Origin: Sediminicola sp040566555
Lineage (GTDB): Bacteria > Bacteroidota > Bacteroidia > Flavobacteriales > Flavobacteriaceae
Length of the DNA: 64,000 nt
Assembly: GCF_040566555.1 (NCBI RefSeq)
Contig: NZ_JBEWYP010000009.1
Coordinates: 62,001 to 126,000 of the forward strand
Direction: 5' to 3'
Made by a program: the position numbers and the translations under genes. Of this stretch, positions 45,289-54,630 are shown piece after piece. How positions within the stretch are numbered: the stretch's first letter is position 1; every line of letters begins with the position of its first letter. A model generated the notes under the pieces. It ran no database searches. It saw only the letters and a program-made list of their open reading frames with translations, and was not told the origin of the DNA.

Positions 45289-47904
45289 ATGAAATCCCAA
45301 GAAGCAAGAAATACGTTTTTAGAATTTTTTAAAGAAAAATCACACAAGATCGTGCCCTCGGCCCCTATGGTCATTAAGGATGATCCAACCCTGATGTTCA
45401 CCAATGCGGGAATGAACCAGTTTAAGGAATTCTTCTTAGGGAACAGTGTGCCCAAATCCAAAAGGGCAACGGATACCCAAAAATGCCTTAGGGTGAGTGG
45501 AAAGCATAATGATCTGGAAGAAGTAGGGAAGGATACCTACCACCATACCATGTTTGAGATGCTGGGGAATTGGAGTTTTGGAGACTACTTTAAAAAAGAG
45601 GCGATCTCCTGGGCTTGGGAGTTACTAACAGAGGTCTATAAAATTGATAAGGAGAGCTTGTACGTTTCTGTTTTTGAAGGAAGCAAAGATGCGGATAACT
45701 TGGGGATGGATACAGAAGCTTTGGAGCTATGGAAGGCCATAGTCCCTGAGGACCGTATTATTTATGGCAATAAAAAGGATAACTTTTGGGAAATGGGAGA
45801 TCAGGGGCCTTGCGGACCCTGCTCCGAAATACACGTTGATATCCGTTCCAAAGAAGAAAAGGCCAAAGTTTCTGGTGCATCTTTGGTAAATCAGGACCAT
45901 CCTCAAGTTGTGGAAATCTGGAACCTTGTATTTATGCAATACAACAGAAAGGCCGATGGCAGTCTGGAGTCCCTTCCAGCAAAACATGTAGATACCGGCA
46001 TGGGCTTTGAGCGACTTTGTATGGTGTTGCAAGGGGTGAAATCTAACTACGATACGGATGTATTTACTCCAATAATTAGGGAGATAGAGACCATTACAAA
46101 TTCCGAATACGGTAAAGATGAAGAGACAGATATAGCTATTAGAGTGATTGCCGATCATATCCGTGCCGTATCTTTTTCCATTGCCGATGGACAATTGCCA
46201 AGTAATACCGGTGCTGGTTATGTGATCCGTAGGATACTTAGAAGGGCAATTAGATATGGATTTACATTTTTAGATACCAAAGAACCATTTATGTACAGGT
46301 TGGTACAGGTTCTTAGTCGCACTATGGGGCAAGCGTTTCCAGAGTTGAAGGAACAGCACCAGTTGATTGAGAACGTGGTCAAAGAAGAGGAGCATTCGTT
46401 TTTAAAGACATTGGATCAGGGCTTGGTGCTTTTGGATAGTGTTTTGGCAAATGCAAAAGGAAAACTGATTGATGGGAGAAAGGCATTTGAGCTTTATGAT
46501 ACATATGGCTTCCCAATAGACCTTACTTCTCTTATCCTTGGGGAAAGAGGATTTCAATTGGATGAAAAAGGATTTGAGGTCGCTATGCAGGAACAAAAAT
46601 CCCGTTCCCGTTCCGCATCCGAAGTATCCAAAGAGGATTGGACCATTTTAATGAATGATCCGGAACAGGAATTTGTGGGGTATGATAGGTTAGAGGCTAA
46701 TGTGAAGTTGGTGAAGTATAGAAAGGTAACTTCCAAAAAGGAAGGGGAACAATATCAATTGGTATTTAATATGACCCCGTTCTATCCAGAAGGTGGAGGA
46801 CAAGTGGGCGACAAGGGTTATTTGGAGACTTCCAATGGAAATGTGATCTACATTCTGGATACAAAGAAAGAGAACAATGAAATATTGCATTTCAGCAAGA
46901 ACCTCCCCGATGATGTTACAGAGATATTCAAGGCAGTCGTAGACCAAAACCAAAGACAGCGCACTGCTGCCAACCATACCGCAACACACCTGTTGCACCA
47001 AGCTCTTAGAGAGGTTTTGGGCTCCCATGTTGAACAAAAAGGCTCTGCCGTACATTCAAAATATTTACGTTTCGATTTCTCTCATTTCGCAAAGGTTACG
47101 AGTGATGAGTTAAGGGATGTTGAGGATTTTGTAAATGCTAGGATCGATGGACGTATTCCTCTGGAAGAACACAGAAGTGTGCCTATGGAAGAGGCCTTGA
47201 AACAAGGAGCTATGGCCCTTTTTGGTGAGAAATACGGTGATGCCGTGCGTACCGTACGCTTCGGGAAATCTATAGAACTTTGCGGGGGAACCCACGTAAA
47301 GAATACCGCGGATATATGGCATTTTAAAATAAGATCAGAAGGAGCAGTGGCATCTGGGATCAGAAGGATAGAAGCCATAACGTCCGATGCGGTCAAGGAT
47401 TTTTATTTTGAAAACAACAGGACCTTGCATGAAATCAAGGATTTGTTGAACAATGCCCCGGATCCAAAAAAGGCAGTAGAAACCTTACAGGAGGAAAACA
47501 ACGCCCTTAAGAAGCAGGTGGAAGCTTTATTGAAAGACAAAGCGAAAAATGTAAAAGGGGATTTGTTGAACGAATTATCCGAAGTTAATGGGATTCAATT
47601 TTTGACCAAGAAGGTAGATTTGGACGCAGCGAGTATCAAGGACCTTTCCTTTGAAATGGGAGCCAATAAAACAAATCTGTTTTTATTGTTCGCTACGGAG
47701 CAGGATGGGAAAGCATTGTTGTCTTGTTATATCTCCAAAGAGTTGGTTGCCTCAAAGAAATTGAATGCAGGAACCATTGTTCGAGAATTGGGTAAATTTA
47801 TCCAAGGTGGAGGAGGGGGACAACCTTTCTTTGCAACGGCGGGAGGTAAAAGCCCGGCTGGGATTCCCGAGGCATTGGAAAAGGCAAAAGAATATTTGCA
47901 ATAG
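45289..47904 (+). CDS. alaS: Alanine--tRNA ligase
   Basis: 871 residues from the ATG at 45289 (MKSQEARNTFLEFFKEK), the family's standard opening. The class II core (MFTNAGMNQFKEFFLG, HTMFEMLGNWSFGDYF), the editing domain with HTATHLLHQALRE and CGGTHVKNT, and the C-terminal DHHA1-like GGGGGQPFFATAGG end are all present. It charges tRNA-Ala and removes mischarged Ser or Gly. It is a single gene with its own promoter region, followed by a terminator. Confidence 0.97.
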   Translation: MKSQEARNTFLEFFKEKSHKIVPSAPMVIKDDPTLMFTNAGMNQFKEFFLGNSVPKSKRATDTQKCLRVSGKHNDLEEVGKDTYHHTMFEMLGNWSFGDYFKKEAISWAWELLTEVYKIDKESLYVSVFEGSKDADNLGMDTEALELWKAIVPEDRIIYGNKKDNFWEMGDQGPCGPCSEIHVDIRSKEEKAKVSGASLVNQDHPQVVEIWNLVFMQYNRKADGSLESLPAKHVDTGMGFERLCMVLQGVKSNYDTDVFTPIIREIETITNSEYGKDEETDIAIRVIADHIRAVSFSIADGQLPSNTGAGYVIRRILRRAIRYGFTFLDTKEPFMYRLVQVLSRTMGQAFPELKEQHQLIENVVKEEEHSFLKTLDQGLVLLDSVLANAKGKLIDGRKAFELYDTYGFPIDLTSLILGERGFQLDEKGFEVAMQEQKSRSRSASEVSKEDWTILMNDPEQEFVGYDRLEANVKLVKYRKVTSKKEGEQYQLVFNMTPFYPEGGGQVGDKGYLETSNGNVIYILDTKKENNEILHFSKNLPDDVTEIFKAVVDQNQRQRTAANHTATHLLHQALREVLGSHVEQKGSAVHSKYLRFDFSHFAKVTSDELRDVEDFVNARIDGRIPLEEHRSVPMEEALKQGAMALFGEKYGDAVRTVRFGKSIELCGGTHVKNTADIWHFKIRSEGAVASGIRRIEAITSDAVKDFYFENNRTLHEIKDLLNNAPDPKKAVETLQEENNALKKQVEALLKDKAKNVKGDLLNELSEVNGIQFLTKKVDLDAASIKDLSFEMGANKTNLFLLFATEQDGKALLSCYISKELVASKKLNAGTIVRELGKFIQGGGGGQPFFATAGGKSPAGIPEALEKAKEYLQ

Positions 47905-47950
47905 GAAATTGTCGGTTCGAGCAGAATCGAGAACGAAAACAAGTCTAAGG

Positions 47951-47988
47951 AAGCACCCAATTGATTTTTAATATCTCTTGGGTGTTTT
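47951..47988 (+). terminator. Likely terminator after alaS
   Basis: GCACCCAA (47953-47960) pairs with TTGGGTGT (47979-47986) around an 18-base loop, then TTT. Moderate strength; one G-T pair. It lies between alaS and the GSCFA gene. Confidence 0.55.
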
Positions 47989-48005
47989 GCTAAATAATAG
48001 ATACC

Positions 48006-48950
48006 ATGAAACTTCAAACACAAGTGCCCCTTGATGCAGCGAAAAAGCCACTTGGCTATGATAGTACAATATTGACTCTGGGATCTTGCTTCGCTGAGCA
48101 CATAGGAAAGAAGTTGCAGTACTACAAGTATCGTTCTGTGCTCAACCCTTTTGGGATATTGTTCCATCCATTGGCCATTGAAAATTTGATTTCTAGGGCG
48201 ATGGCAGAAAAGGAATATACCAAAGCCGACATCTTCTTTCTGAATGAACAATGGCACTGTTTTGATGGACATTCTGGATTGAGTAGCTCCTCAGAAGCAA
48301 CGTTATTAGATAAATTGAACAATGGGTTGCAACAGACCCGTGAACAAATTAAAGGGGCATCCCATATTTTGATTACCCTCGGGACAGCCTGGGTATACCG
48401 GAACAATACATCTGGTGCAGTCGTGGCCAATTGTCATAAAGTCCCCCAAAAACAATTTACCAAAGAGCTACTTTCATTGGATGAGGTTGCCTCAAGTCTT
48501 GAACGAATCATCAAATTGGTACGGTCTAGTAATCCAGAGGTACAACTTGTGTTTACGGTCTCCCCGGTACGACATTTGAAAGATGGTTTTGTGGAGAACC
48601 AACAAAGTAAGGCACACCTCATTGCGGCTATTCACAAGGTGCTAAAGAAAGGGTCTATATCTTATTTTCCATCTTACGAGATAATGATGGACGAGCTGCG
48701 CGATTATCGTTTTTATGCGGAGGATATGGTACACCCCAATGAGCTGGCCATAGCTTATATTTGGGAGCGGTTTTCATTGGTTTGGATTGCAGAAGAGGCT
48801 AGGCCGACTATGGAGAAGGTGGCTGTAATTCAAAGAGGATTGCAACATAGACCTTTTAATTTTGAATCTGATAGCCATCAGAAATTTGTAAAGGCATTAG
48901 AAGTAAAAATTGTGTATCTTCAAAATGAATATCCATTTATGAGCTTTTAA
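48006..48950 (+). CDS. GSCFA-domain protein
   Basis: 314 residues. LTLGSCFAEHIGKKL holds the family's Gly-Ser-Cys-Phe-Ala motif (Ser27); LITLGTAWVYR and the C-terminal DMVHPNELAIAYIWERF (Asp-x-x-His) complete an SGNH-hydrolase-like triad. Its substrate is unknown; related domains act as esterases on cell-wall or glycan acyl groups. The gene may be co-transcribed with the following DUF4230 gene (2-base gap). Confidence 0.9.
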   Translation: MKLQTQVPLDAAKKPLGYDSTILTLGSCFAEHIGKKLQYYKYRSVLNPFGILFHPLAIENLISRAMAEKEYTKADIFFLNEQWHCFDGHSGLSSSSEATLLDKLNNGLQQTREQIKGASHILITLGTAWVYRNNTSGAVVANCHKVPQKQFTKELLSLDEVASSLERIIKLVRSSNPEVQLVFTVSPVRHLKDGFVENQQSKAHLIAAIHKVLKKGSISYFPSYEIMMDELRDYRFYAEDMVHPNELAIAYIWERFSLVWIAEEARPTMEKVAVIQRGLQHRPFNFESDSHQKFVKALEVKIVYLQNEYPFMSF

Positions 48951-48952
48951 TT

Positions 48953-49561
48953 ATGAAGAGAATCCTTGTCGGTATTATAATTTCATTGGTGGTATTATTG
49001 GTCTATAAATCCTGTTCAGATAGCAAAGAACAAAATAGTATACTACAGGAAAATTCCATGCTTATTCAGCAACAAATACAGAATGTATCCAAGCTAATTG
49101 TTACCGAAGGTCATTTTGCTCAAGTATATAATTACCGCGATTCTAAGTTGGTGTTTGGGAGTCTGTTTACCGCTTCTAAAAAAGCCTTGGTGGTAGTAAA
49201 TGCCGATGTAAGTGTGGTCTATGATCTGGAAAAGATTGTCTTTAAGCTTGATGAAGAACACAAAATTTTACACATACTTAACATTCCAGAACCGGAAATT
49301 AAAATAAATCCAGATTTTGAATATTACGACGTTTCGGCGGATTATTTTTCTCAATTTGGGGCAGATGATTACAATAAGATCAAGAAGAATGTTGCAGCAT
49401 CGCTACAAAAAAAGATTGCAGCCTCCTCCTTACGTAAAAATGCCCAAAACCGATTGATGAGTGAGCTTTCCAAGTTCTATATTTTAACCAATTCCCTGGG
49501 ATGGACGTTGCAGTATCAGGAAACACCAATTGAGAGTTTAGAAGCCTTGGAGTTGCAATAA
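48953..49561 (+). CDS. DUF4230 membrane-anchored protein
   Basis: 202 residues. An N-terminal membrane helix (~4-19, ending in KSCSDSKEQ), then a beta-rich domain with TEGHFAQVYNYRDSKLVFGSLFTASKKALVVVNADVSVVYDLEKI, the DUF4230 pattern. The domain resembles PH-like folds. Function unknown. Likely in one transcript with the GSCFA gene. Confidence 0.87.
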   Translation: MKRILVGIIISLVVLLVYKSCSDSKEQNSILQENSMLIQQQIQNVSKLIVTEGHFAQVYNYRDSKLVFGSLFTASKKALVVVNADVSVVYDLEKIVFKLDEEHKILHILNIPEPEIKINPDFEYYDVSADYFSQFGADDYNKIKKNVAASLQKKIAASSLRKNAQNRLMSELSKFYILTNSLGWTLQYQETPIESLEALELQ

Positions 49562-49686
49562 TATAGGTGAGTATATTTTCTTTAAATTCTATTAAATAAC
49601 GCCCCTGTGCATTTTTAAAATGGTATAATACAATTCTCTAGGCACTGTTTTTTTATTTATCCCTCTATCATGTAACTAACGCCCTT

Positions 49687-51438
49687 TTAAACCATCAAAT
49701 GCTTTGCAACCAATTCTAGGCCATCATCGATTAAGTGACCCAGTTTTGGATTTTCTTGCTTGACCTTTTCAAGATGTTTTACAATTTCGGCAGCAAATTC
49801 TTCATCCCCATTGCTGACAGCCAATTCATAGAGTTCTACGGATAGTAACCAGTCTTGTGGATAGTTGACCTTGACTTCTTGAAAAACCTTGTTTCTGGAG
49901 ATTGTTGTATTTGTTCCTTCCCTAAAATCCCTGATTTGTTGGTAAAGCAATTCCAGCTGGGTGGTCTCTTTGGTCTTTTTGGCCTTTATGGTAGTTTCCG
50001 TAAGCTTATGGGATACCAAATCAAAACTGTTGAGATCCGCTGGCCCGTTAAAGGCAGAGATTACTTTTTCTCCTACCGCCATATGGTACAAGCCCCAATC
50101 TGGTTGGTACAAGGTCTCATCCTCGTAGGTTACCGTACAGTTTTCAAAGGTTATAAGGATGATTTCCCCTCTAAGGTTCCTTGTGCCCGTTACAATGTCG
50201 CCTGTAACTTTAACACCACTTTCAAACTCTAAGGAAACAGTTTCCCCTTCATAGATATGGTAGGCCTTTAAATCCCGAGGGCTCATATCCTCAATAGCCA
50301 GATTAATGCCTTTTAGCATGCCAATGGGAGAACCAAATCCTTCTGCATGATGTTTGGTGCTGTGTCCTACCAATTCCCTTTCTCGATAAGAAAGGGCGGT
50401 CTTGCCTTTAGTTGTTATATAGGCAGGCTTATTGTCAAATTGGATCACACGATCAAAGACACCGGATATTTGAAGTCCTGTACTTAGTTCTGCTGTGCCC
50501 AATGCGTTGGAGTGGATGAGTTTTGTAATTCCCTTCAAACCTCCCGTGCGCAAGGCCATTGTATTTGCAAATTCTTCCAAAACCTGACTTAAAAATGCAA
50601 AATCTGGAGTCACAAATAGTTGTGGCTGGGGTTTGGTAATATCAAAAGAGGTGTGTGCGGCCTCAGAGGAATATGGGATCTTTTTCACTTCATCCGTCAT
50701 GCACCATGCACTTTCACCAATGGAAGATAGGAGTCCAGCTCCATATATTTTAGGTTGCTCGACGGTCCCTATCAGGCCGTATTCTACGGTCCACCAATGT
50801 AGGTTCCTGATCAGGGCCATCTCACTGGGTTCTCCCATGTTTTGCTGCAGGTCCTCTATCAATTTTTCTGCTTTGTCCACTTCCTCCTGTGGCGTGTCCG
50901 AAGCTTCTTTGATGATAGATAAATGTCGCACCGCCTCATAGAGTTCATAATCCTTGGCGCTGGAAAGTGCCTTGCATCCGATTTCCCCGAAACGCCTTAG
51001 GTATTCTGCATACTCAGGATTGGCAATGATAGGTGCGTGCCCTGCGCCTTCGTGGATAATGTCCGGTGCCGGGGTGTATTCTATATGGTTCAATTGTCGG
51101 ATATCCGATGCAATTACCAAGACATTATAAGCTTGAAATTCCATAAATGCCGAGGGTGGGATAAAACCGTCAACGGCAACTGCCGCCCATCCTATTTCCT
51201 TTAGAATACGGTTCATGCCGTACATATTGGGAATGTGATCTATGGAAATACCTGTTTTTTTAAGTCCGTCCATATAACTTTTGTGGGCAACCCTACTTAG
51301 GTAGTCCACGTTCTTTCGCATAACATAGCGCCATACAGCCTGATTGATCGAGGTATAGTCGTCATAGTTCTGAGGTTTTATGTACTGCTTAAGGTGCTTC
51401 GGCAGCTTTTCTAATATATGATTGCTCTTATAGGACAT
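49687..51438 (-). CDS. phhA: Phenylalanine-4-hydroxylase, long Bacteroidota form
   Basis: 583 residues from the ATG at 51438 (MSYKSNHILEKLP). It converts Phe to Tyr with O2 and tetrahydropterin. Iron ligands: HEGAGHAP (His129, His134) and the Glu in WWTVEYGLIG, as in all aromatic amino acid hydroxylases. About 300 further residues (from ~280) follow the catalytic domain; they are absent from short bacterial enzymes and have no recognised function. An in-frame extension upstream of 51438 has atypical composition and is not used. Confidence 0.9.
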   Translation of the reverse strand: MSYKSNHILEKLPKHLKQYIKPQNYDDYTSINQAVWRYVMRKNVDYLSRVAHKSYMDGLKKTGISIDHIPNMYGMNRILKEIGWAAVAVDGFIPPSAFMEFQAYNVLVIASDIRQLNHIEYTPAPDIIHEGAGHAPIIANPEYAEYLRRFGEIGCKALSSAKDYELYEAVRHLSIIKEASDTPQEEVDKAEKLIEDLQQNMGEPSEMALIRNLHWWTVEYGLIGTVEQPKIYGAGLLSSIGESAWCMTDEVKKIPYSSEAAHTSFDITKPQPQLFVTPDFAFLSQVLEEFANTMALRTGGLKGITKLIHSNALGTAELSTGLQISGVFDRVIQFDNKPAYITTKGKTALSYRERELVGHSTKHHAEGFGSPIGMLKGINLAIEDMSPRDLKAYHIYEGETVSLEFESGVKVTGDIVTGTRNLRGEIILITFENCTVTYEDETLYQPDWGLYHMAVGEKVISAFNGPADLNSFDLVSHKLTETTIKAKKTKETTQLELLYQQIRDFREGTNTTISRNKVFQEVKVNYPQDWLLSVELYELAVSNGDEEFAAEIVKHLEKVKQENPKLGHLIDDGLELVAKHLMV

Positions 51439-51510
51439 CGGTCTATTTTTAATGGTATAAAGATACGAAAAATGATGCGATTGATTGCTTTGAAAATACC
51501 CCTGGAAAAT

Positions 51511-51537
51511 AAAAAACCGCCCTCTTGGGACGGTTTC
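51511..51537 (-). terminator. Terminator of the DUF4136 gene
   Basis: On -, AAACCGTCCC, an AAGA loop, GGGCGGTTT and a T-run. One bulged T interrupts an otherwise complete stem. It starts 18 bases past the stop codon. Confidence 0.8.
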
Positions 51538-51554
51538 TAAATATTGGATTTTGT

Positions 51555-52142
51555 TTATTTGGAGGCCATCATCGGGGGATAGGCCTTTAGGATTTCTGAA
51601 ACAAATTCTCTGATTCGTTCCTCCTTCTTTTCTATGTTTCTGGTATTGTTTAAAGTACCAACTCCTCTGCCCTGCCATACCAGTTCCTTGTTCCTGGCAT
51701 CTATCATATCAATATAGAGGGAACCTTCTGTCCGGGTGCTTACATTATTGCCGCCTCCCCAGCCAAATCCTGGGCCCCAGCCAAATCCTGGGCCCCATCC
51801 CCAGTAGTAGGGACTCCATCCCCATCCAAATCCGCCTCCCCAGTAGTTGTTATAAACATCTACCTGTTCGCGCTCTTTGGTGAAAATGCTGATCAATATA
51901 TCAGGGTCGTTGGATTTCACAAAACCTTTGTTAGCCATTTCGACTTCAATGGCCTTCAAAATTCGTTTCTTATCTAAATCTGAAATTTGTGCCTTGTCAA
52001 TGCCGGTTTTATAGAAGGCATATGATTTAAAGGTATTGAAATTTGCCTCTTTATCGTAATCCGATAGTACCCTTACCGATGTACAAGAGCCCATAAAAAG
52101 GAGTATTAGTAACGGTGCAATTAAATATGCGAGTTTTTTCAT
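51555..52142 (-). CDS. DUF4136 lipoprotein with a Gly/Trp-rich repeat
   Basis: 195 residues from the ATG at 52142, which starts a lipoprotein signal (MKKLAYLIAPLLILLFMGSC; Cys20). DUF4136 pattern: VLSDYDKEANFNTFKSYAFY, later DPDILISIFTK, and GSLYIDMIDARNKELVWQGRG. Between these is a GWG/GFGW-rich loop (residues ~117-139) encoded partly by an exact 18-bp tandem duplication. It is a cell-envelope lipoprotein of unknown role. Confidence 0.86.
   Translation of the reverse strand: MKKLAYLIAPLLILLFMGSCTSVRVLSDYDKEANFNTFKSYAFYKTGIDKAQISDLDKKRILKAIEVEMANKGFVKSNDPDILISIFTKEREQVDVYNNYWGGGFGWGWSPYYWGWGPGFGWGPGFGWGGGNNVSTRTEGSLYIDMIDARNKELVWQGRGVGTLNNTRNIEKKEERIREFVSEILKAYPPMMASK
51757..51792. repeat. 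18-bp exact tandem duplication inside the DUF4136 gene
   Basis: CCCCAGCCAAATCCTGGG occurs twice in a row (51757-51774, 51775-51792). It is a multiple of three and adds one GPGFGW unit to the protein's Gly/Trp-rich loop. Confidence 0.9.
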
Positions 52143-52216
52143 AGCGTTTTTTTTAGTTAACATAGCTTGTTTTCTGATTAAATTGCCTCAAAAATCATGC
52201 CGAATATATACTGTAC

Positions 52217-52375
52217 CTATCTGCTATTTGTCTTCTTGTCATATCCATAGGGGCAATGTCTACAGCCGCTTTCACAGCAATATCCCCTTTTTAAATGGTA
52301 TTTTTCGGTAAATACCTTATACCCTTCAGGGGAAAGATAAAAGTCGCCCTCTTCCAAAGGAATAATTTTCTTCAT
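52217..52375 (-). CDS. DUF5522-type Cys-rich small protein
   Basis: 52 residues, ATG at 52375 to TAG at 52217. EGDFYLSPEGYKVFTEKYHLKRG leads to YCCESGCRHCPYGY, with a CC-x3-C-x2-C cluster that likely binds a metal. This is the DUF5522 pattern, a short conserved Bacteroidota/Proteobacteria family of unknown function. No terminator is evident, and the DUF4136 gene follows on the same strand. Confidence 0.85.
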   Translation of the reverse strand: MKKIIPLEEGDFYLSPEGYKVFTEKYHLKRGYCCESGCRHCPYGYDKKTNSR

Positions 52376-52535
52376 CCCTGTAAAATTACTTCATTTCCTA
52401 TGAACAGGGAAGCATTTAAGAATTTTTAACCATGTGGAGATGACCCTTTGGTATACTAAGGTTGTTTATTCTTCTGTTGTTAATAAAACCGATATTTAGT
52501 ATATTTCTATTAACGCATTAATGTAATCCAAGGTA

Positions 52536-52865
52536 ATGGTCATTGTATTTAAATATATTTTTCACAAGAATTATGTAGGTCTATGTGTCTGGCCCTTCAT
52601 CATCTTGAAAAATTCGGCTTTGAGACAAGATGCGGTTTTGATGAGCCATGAAAGGATACACCTAAAGCAGCAACAAGAACTTTTAGTGGTCCCATTTTAT
52701 GTATTATACACATTGGAATGGGTAATTAGGTCCATGATCTATTTAGATACCTATAAGGCCTATAAAAATATTAGTTTTGAAAGGGAGGCTTATGAAAACG
52801 AAAAAAATCTAGATTACTACAAGAACAGAAGACCGTTTCGCTTTATTAAATATCTTTGGCGGTAG
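52536..52865 (+). CDS. Small membrane protein with a HERIH zinc motif (M56/M48-like mini-zincin)
   Basis: 109 residues. MSHERIHLKQQ contains His38-Glu39-Arg-Ile-His42, the HExxH zinc motif. A hydrophobic helix follows (~50-66), then SFEREAYENE with a Glu that could be the third zinc ligand, as in M48/M56 peptidases. It begins with a short hydrophobic stretch and has no large domain, so it is a minimal form of such a peptidase. It lies 12 bases before the PLP-enzyme gene. Activity is untested. Confidence 0.7.
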   Translation: MVIVFKYIFHKNYVGLCVWPFIILKNSALRQDAVLMSHERIHLKQQQELLVVPFYVLYTLEWVIRSMIYLDTYKAYKNISFEREAYENEKNLDYYKNRRPFRFIKYLWR

Positions 52866-52877
52866 AAAAGCATAAGT

Positions 52878-53783
52878 GTGAAGGTTTATAATCAACGGAT
52901 TGAATTGCCCATTTTAAATGAGAAAAAGGTCACCCTATCTGTTAAGCGGGAAGACCTGATCCACCCCTTTATTTCTGGTAATAAATTCAGGAAACTTACA
53001 TATAATCTATCAGAGACCAAGCGTTTTGGGTATGATGCCCTTTTGACCTTTGGTGGCGCCTTTTCCAACCATATTGCTGCAACCGCCTATGCCGGGAAAG
53101 AGCATGGACTAAAAACCATCGGCATCATACGAGGGGAGGAACTTGTGGACCATTGGCAAGATAATCCTACCCTGGCTTGGGCCAAAGAGCAGGGGATGCA
53201 ATTTAAATTCGTTTCCCGAGAGGCCTACCGTTCCAAAGAAAGCCCAGAATTTTTGGAGCAGTTAAGGCAGGAATTCGAGTCATTTTATATCATTCCCGAG
53301 GGTGGGGCAAATGCCTTGGCGGTGAAGGGCTGTGAGGAAATATTGACCGAAGAGGATTCAGTATTTGATGTCATGTGCGTATGTGTGGGTACCGGGGGTA
53401 CCATTGCAGGTTTGATCAATTCATCAAGGATACATCAAAAAGTATTAGGTTTCCCCGCATTAAAAGGTGATTTTTTGCAAAAAGATATTTGTAAATTTGC
53501 CCAAAGGGAAAACTGGGACCTGAATACCCAGTATCACTTTGGTGGATACGGGAAGGTGACCAAAGAGTTGATAGATTTTATAAACGACTTTAAATCGAAA
53601 ACCACCATCCCTTTGGATCCGGTATATACAGGAAAAATGCTATTTGGAATTTTGGATCTGGTCCGCAAGGATTATTTTGAGCCCAATACCAAAATTTTGG
53701 CGATCCATTCAGGAGGGTTGCAAGGAATAGCAGGCATGAACATTGTTTTGAAAAAGAAAAATTTACCATTGATTGAACTATGA
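52878..53783 (+). CDS. PLP enzyme of the ACC deaminase / D-cysteine desulfhydrase family
   Basis: 301 residues, starting with a GTG. VKREDLIHPFISGNKFRKL carries the PLP lysine (probably Lys36) and GGAFSNHIAATAYAG is the family's conserved loop; VGTGGTIAGLINS binds phosphate. Members either open the aminocyclopropane carboxylate ring or release sulfide from D-cysteine; the two are not separable by these motifs, and the second is likelier in a bacterium of this kind. Its last four bases overlap the next start (ATGA). Confidence 0.87.
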   Translation: MKVYNQRIELPILNEKKVTLSVKREDLIHPFISGNKFRKLTYNLSETKRFGYDALLTFGGAFSNHIAATAYAGKEHGLKTIGIIRGEELVDHWQDNPTLAWAKEQGMQFKFVSREAYRSKESPEFLEQLRQEFESFYIIPEGGANALAVKGCEEILTEEDSVFDVMCVCVGTGGTIAGLINSSRIHQKVLGFPALKGDFLQKDICKFAQRENWDLNTQYHFGGYGKVTKELIDFINDFKSKTTIPLDPVYTGKMLFGILDLVRKDYFEPNTKILAIHSGGLQGIAGMNIVLKKKNLPLIEL

Positions 53784-54628
53784 TACAACGATTAGGGTTA
53801 TTAATAATGCTAGCCATTTTTTTAACGAGCTGTGGTGCCAAAAAGAGGGCGTCCAAATCCAACAGGGATAGAAGGGTCCATCAGACTACAGTAAACAGAA
53901 CAGACTCCAACACCCAAAACAAGGTGGATTCTGATGGGTATCCTTTACCAGAGGATGAAGGAAAATTTGTGAAGTTTCCAATTGCCTCCACACAAGAATA
54001 TATTCAAACTTTTGCCGAGATAGCAAAATTTGAAATGAAAGCCTATGGCATTCCAGCAAGTATTACCCTGGCCCAGGGAATTTTGGAAAGCGGTGGCGGA
54101 AGAGGTGCCCTTACCATGAGGACCAATAATCATTTTGGGATAAAATGTCATACCAATTGGAGTGGCGATTATGATTACCATGACGATGATGAAAAGGGAG
54201 AGTGTTTCAGGAAATACAACCACCCCATGTATTCCTTTAGGGACCATAGTGAATTCTTGTCTTCTAGGGCCAGATATGCCTCCTTGTTCGAATTGGATTC
54301 TGACGATTACAAGGGATGGGCCCAGGGCCTTAGCGATGCAGGTTATGCAACGGATAAGCGGTACCCCCAAAAATTGATTTCCTTCATTGAGCAATACGAA
54401 CTTTACAAATATGACAAGGATGTGGCCAATGAAGGCTATGTGGTCAAAAAAGAATCTAAAGACTACGACTATAAAGTGCATGTGGTGACCAAAGGGGATA
54501 CCTTGTACTCCATTTCGCGCAAGTATTTTGTTTCTGTGAACGACTTAATGAAATTGAATAAAATGAACAACAGCAATCTGGCCATCGGTCAGGAAGTGAT
54601 TGTTAAATCCGAAAAAATTAAAAAATAA
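53780..54628 (+). CDS. Glucosaminidase lipoprotein with a LysM domain
   Basis: 282 residues. Lipoprotein signal (MIQRLGLLIMLAIFLTSC, Cys18), a basic linker, a flagellar-type glucosaminidase domain (SITLAQGILESGGGRGALTMRTNNHFGIKCH, with the catalytic Glu in LESG), and a C-terminal LysM (HVVTKGDTLYSISRKYFVSVNDLMKLN). It hydrolyses peptidoglycan glycans at the outer membrane side. Start overlaps the PLP gene by 4 bases; hemL follows 2 bases later. Confidence 0.91.
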   Translation: MIQRLGLLIMLAIFLTSCGAKKRASKSNRDRRVHQTTVNRTDSNTQNKVDSDGYPLPEDEGKFVKFPIASTQEYIQTFAEIAKFEMKAYGIPASITLAQGILESGGGRGALTMRTNNHFGIKCHTNWSGDYDYHDDDEKGECFRKYNHPMYSFRDHSEFLSSRARYASLFELDSDDYKGWAQGLSDAGYATDKRYPQKLISFIEQYELYKYDKDVANEGYVVKKESKDYDYKVHVVTKGDTLYSISRKYFVSVNDLMKLNKMNNSNLAIGQEVIVKSEKIKK

Positions 54629-54630
54629 GC

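Noticed and set aside
51439..51678. N-terminal extension of phenylalanine hydroxylase
   Set aside because: It runs through the terminator of the next gene upstream and overlaps the 3' end of that gene; the ATG at 51438 gives the expected opening.
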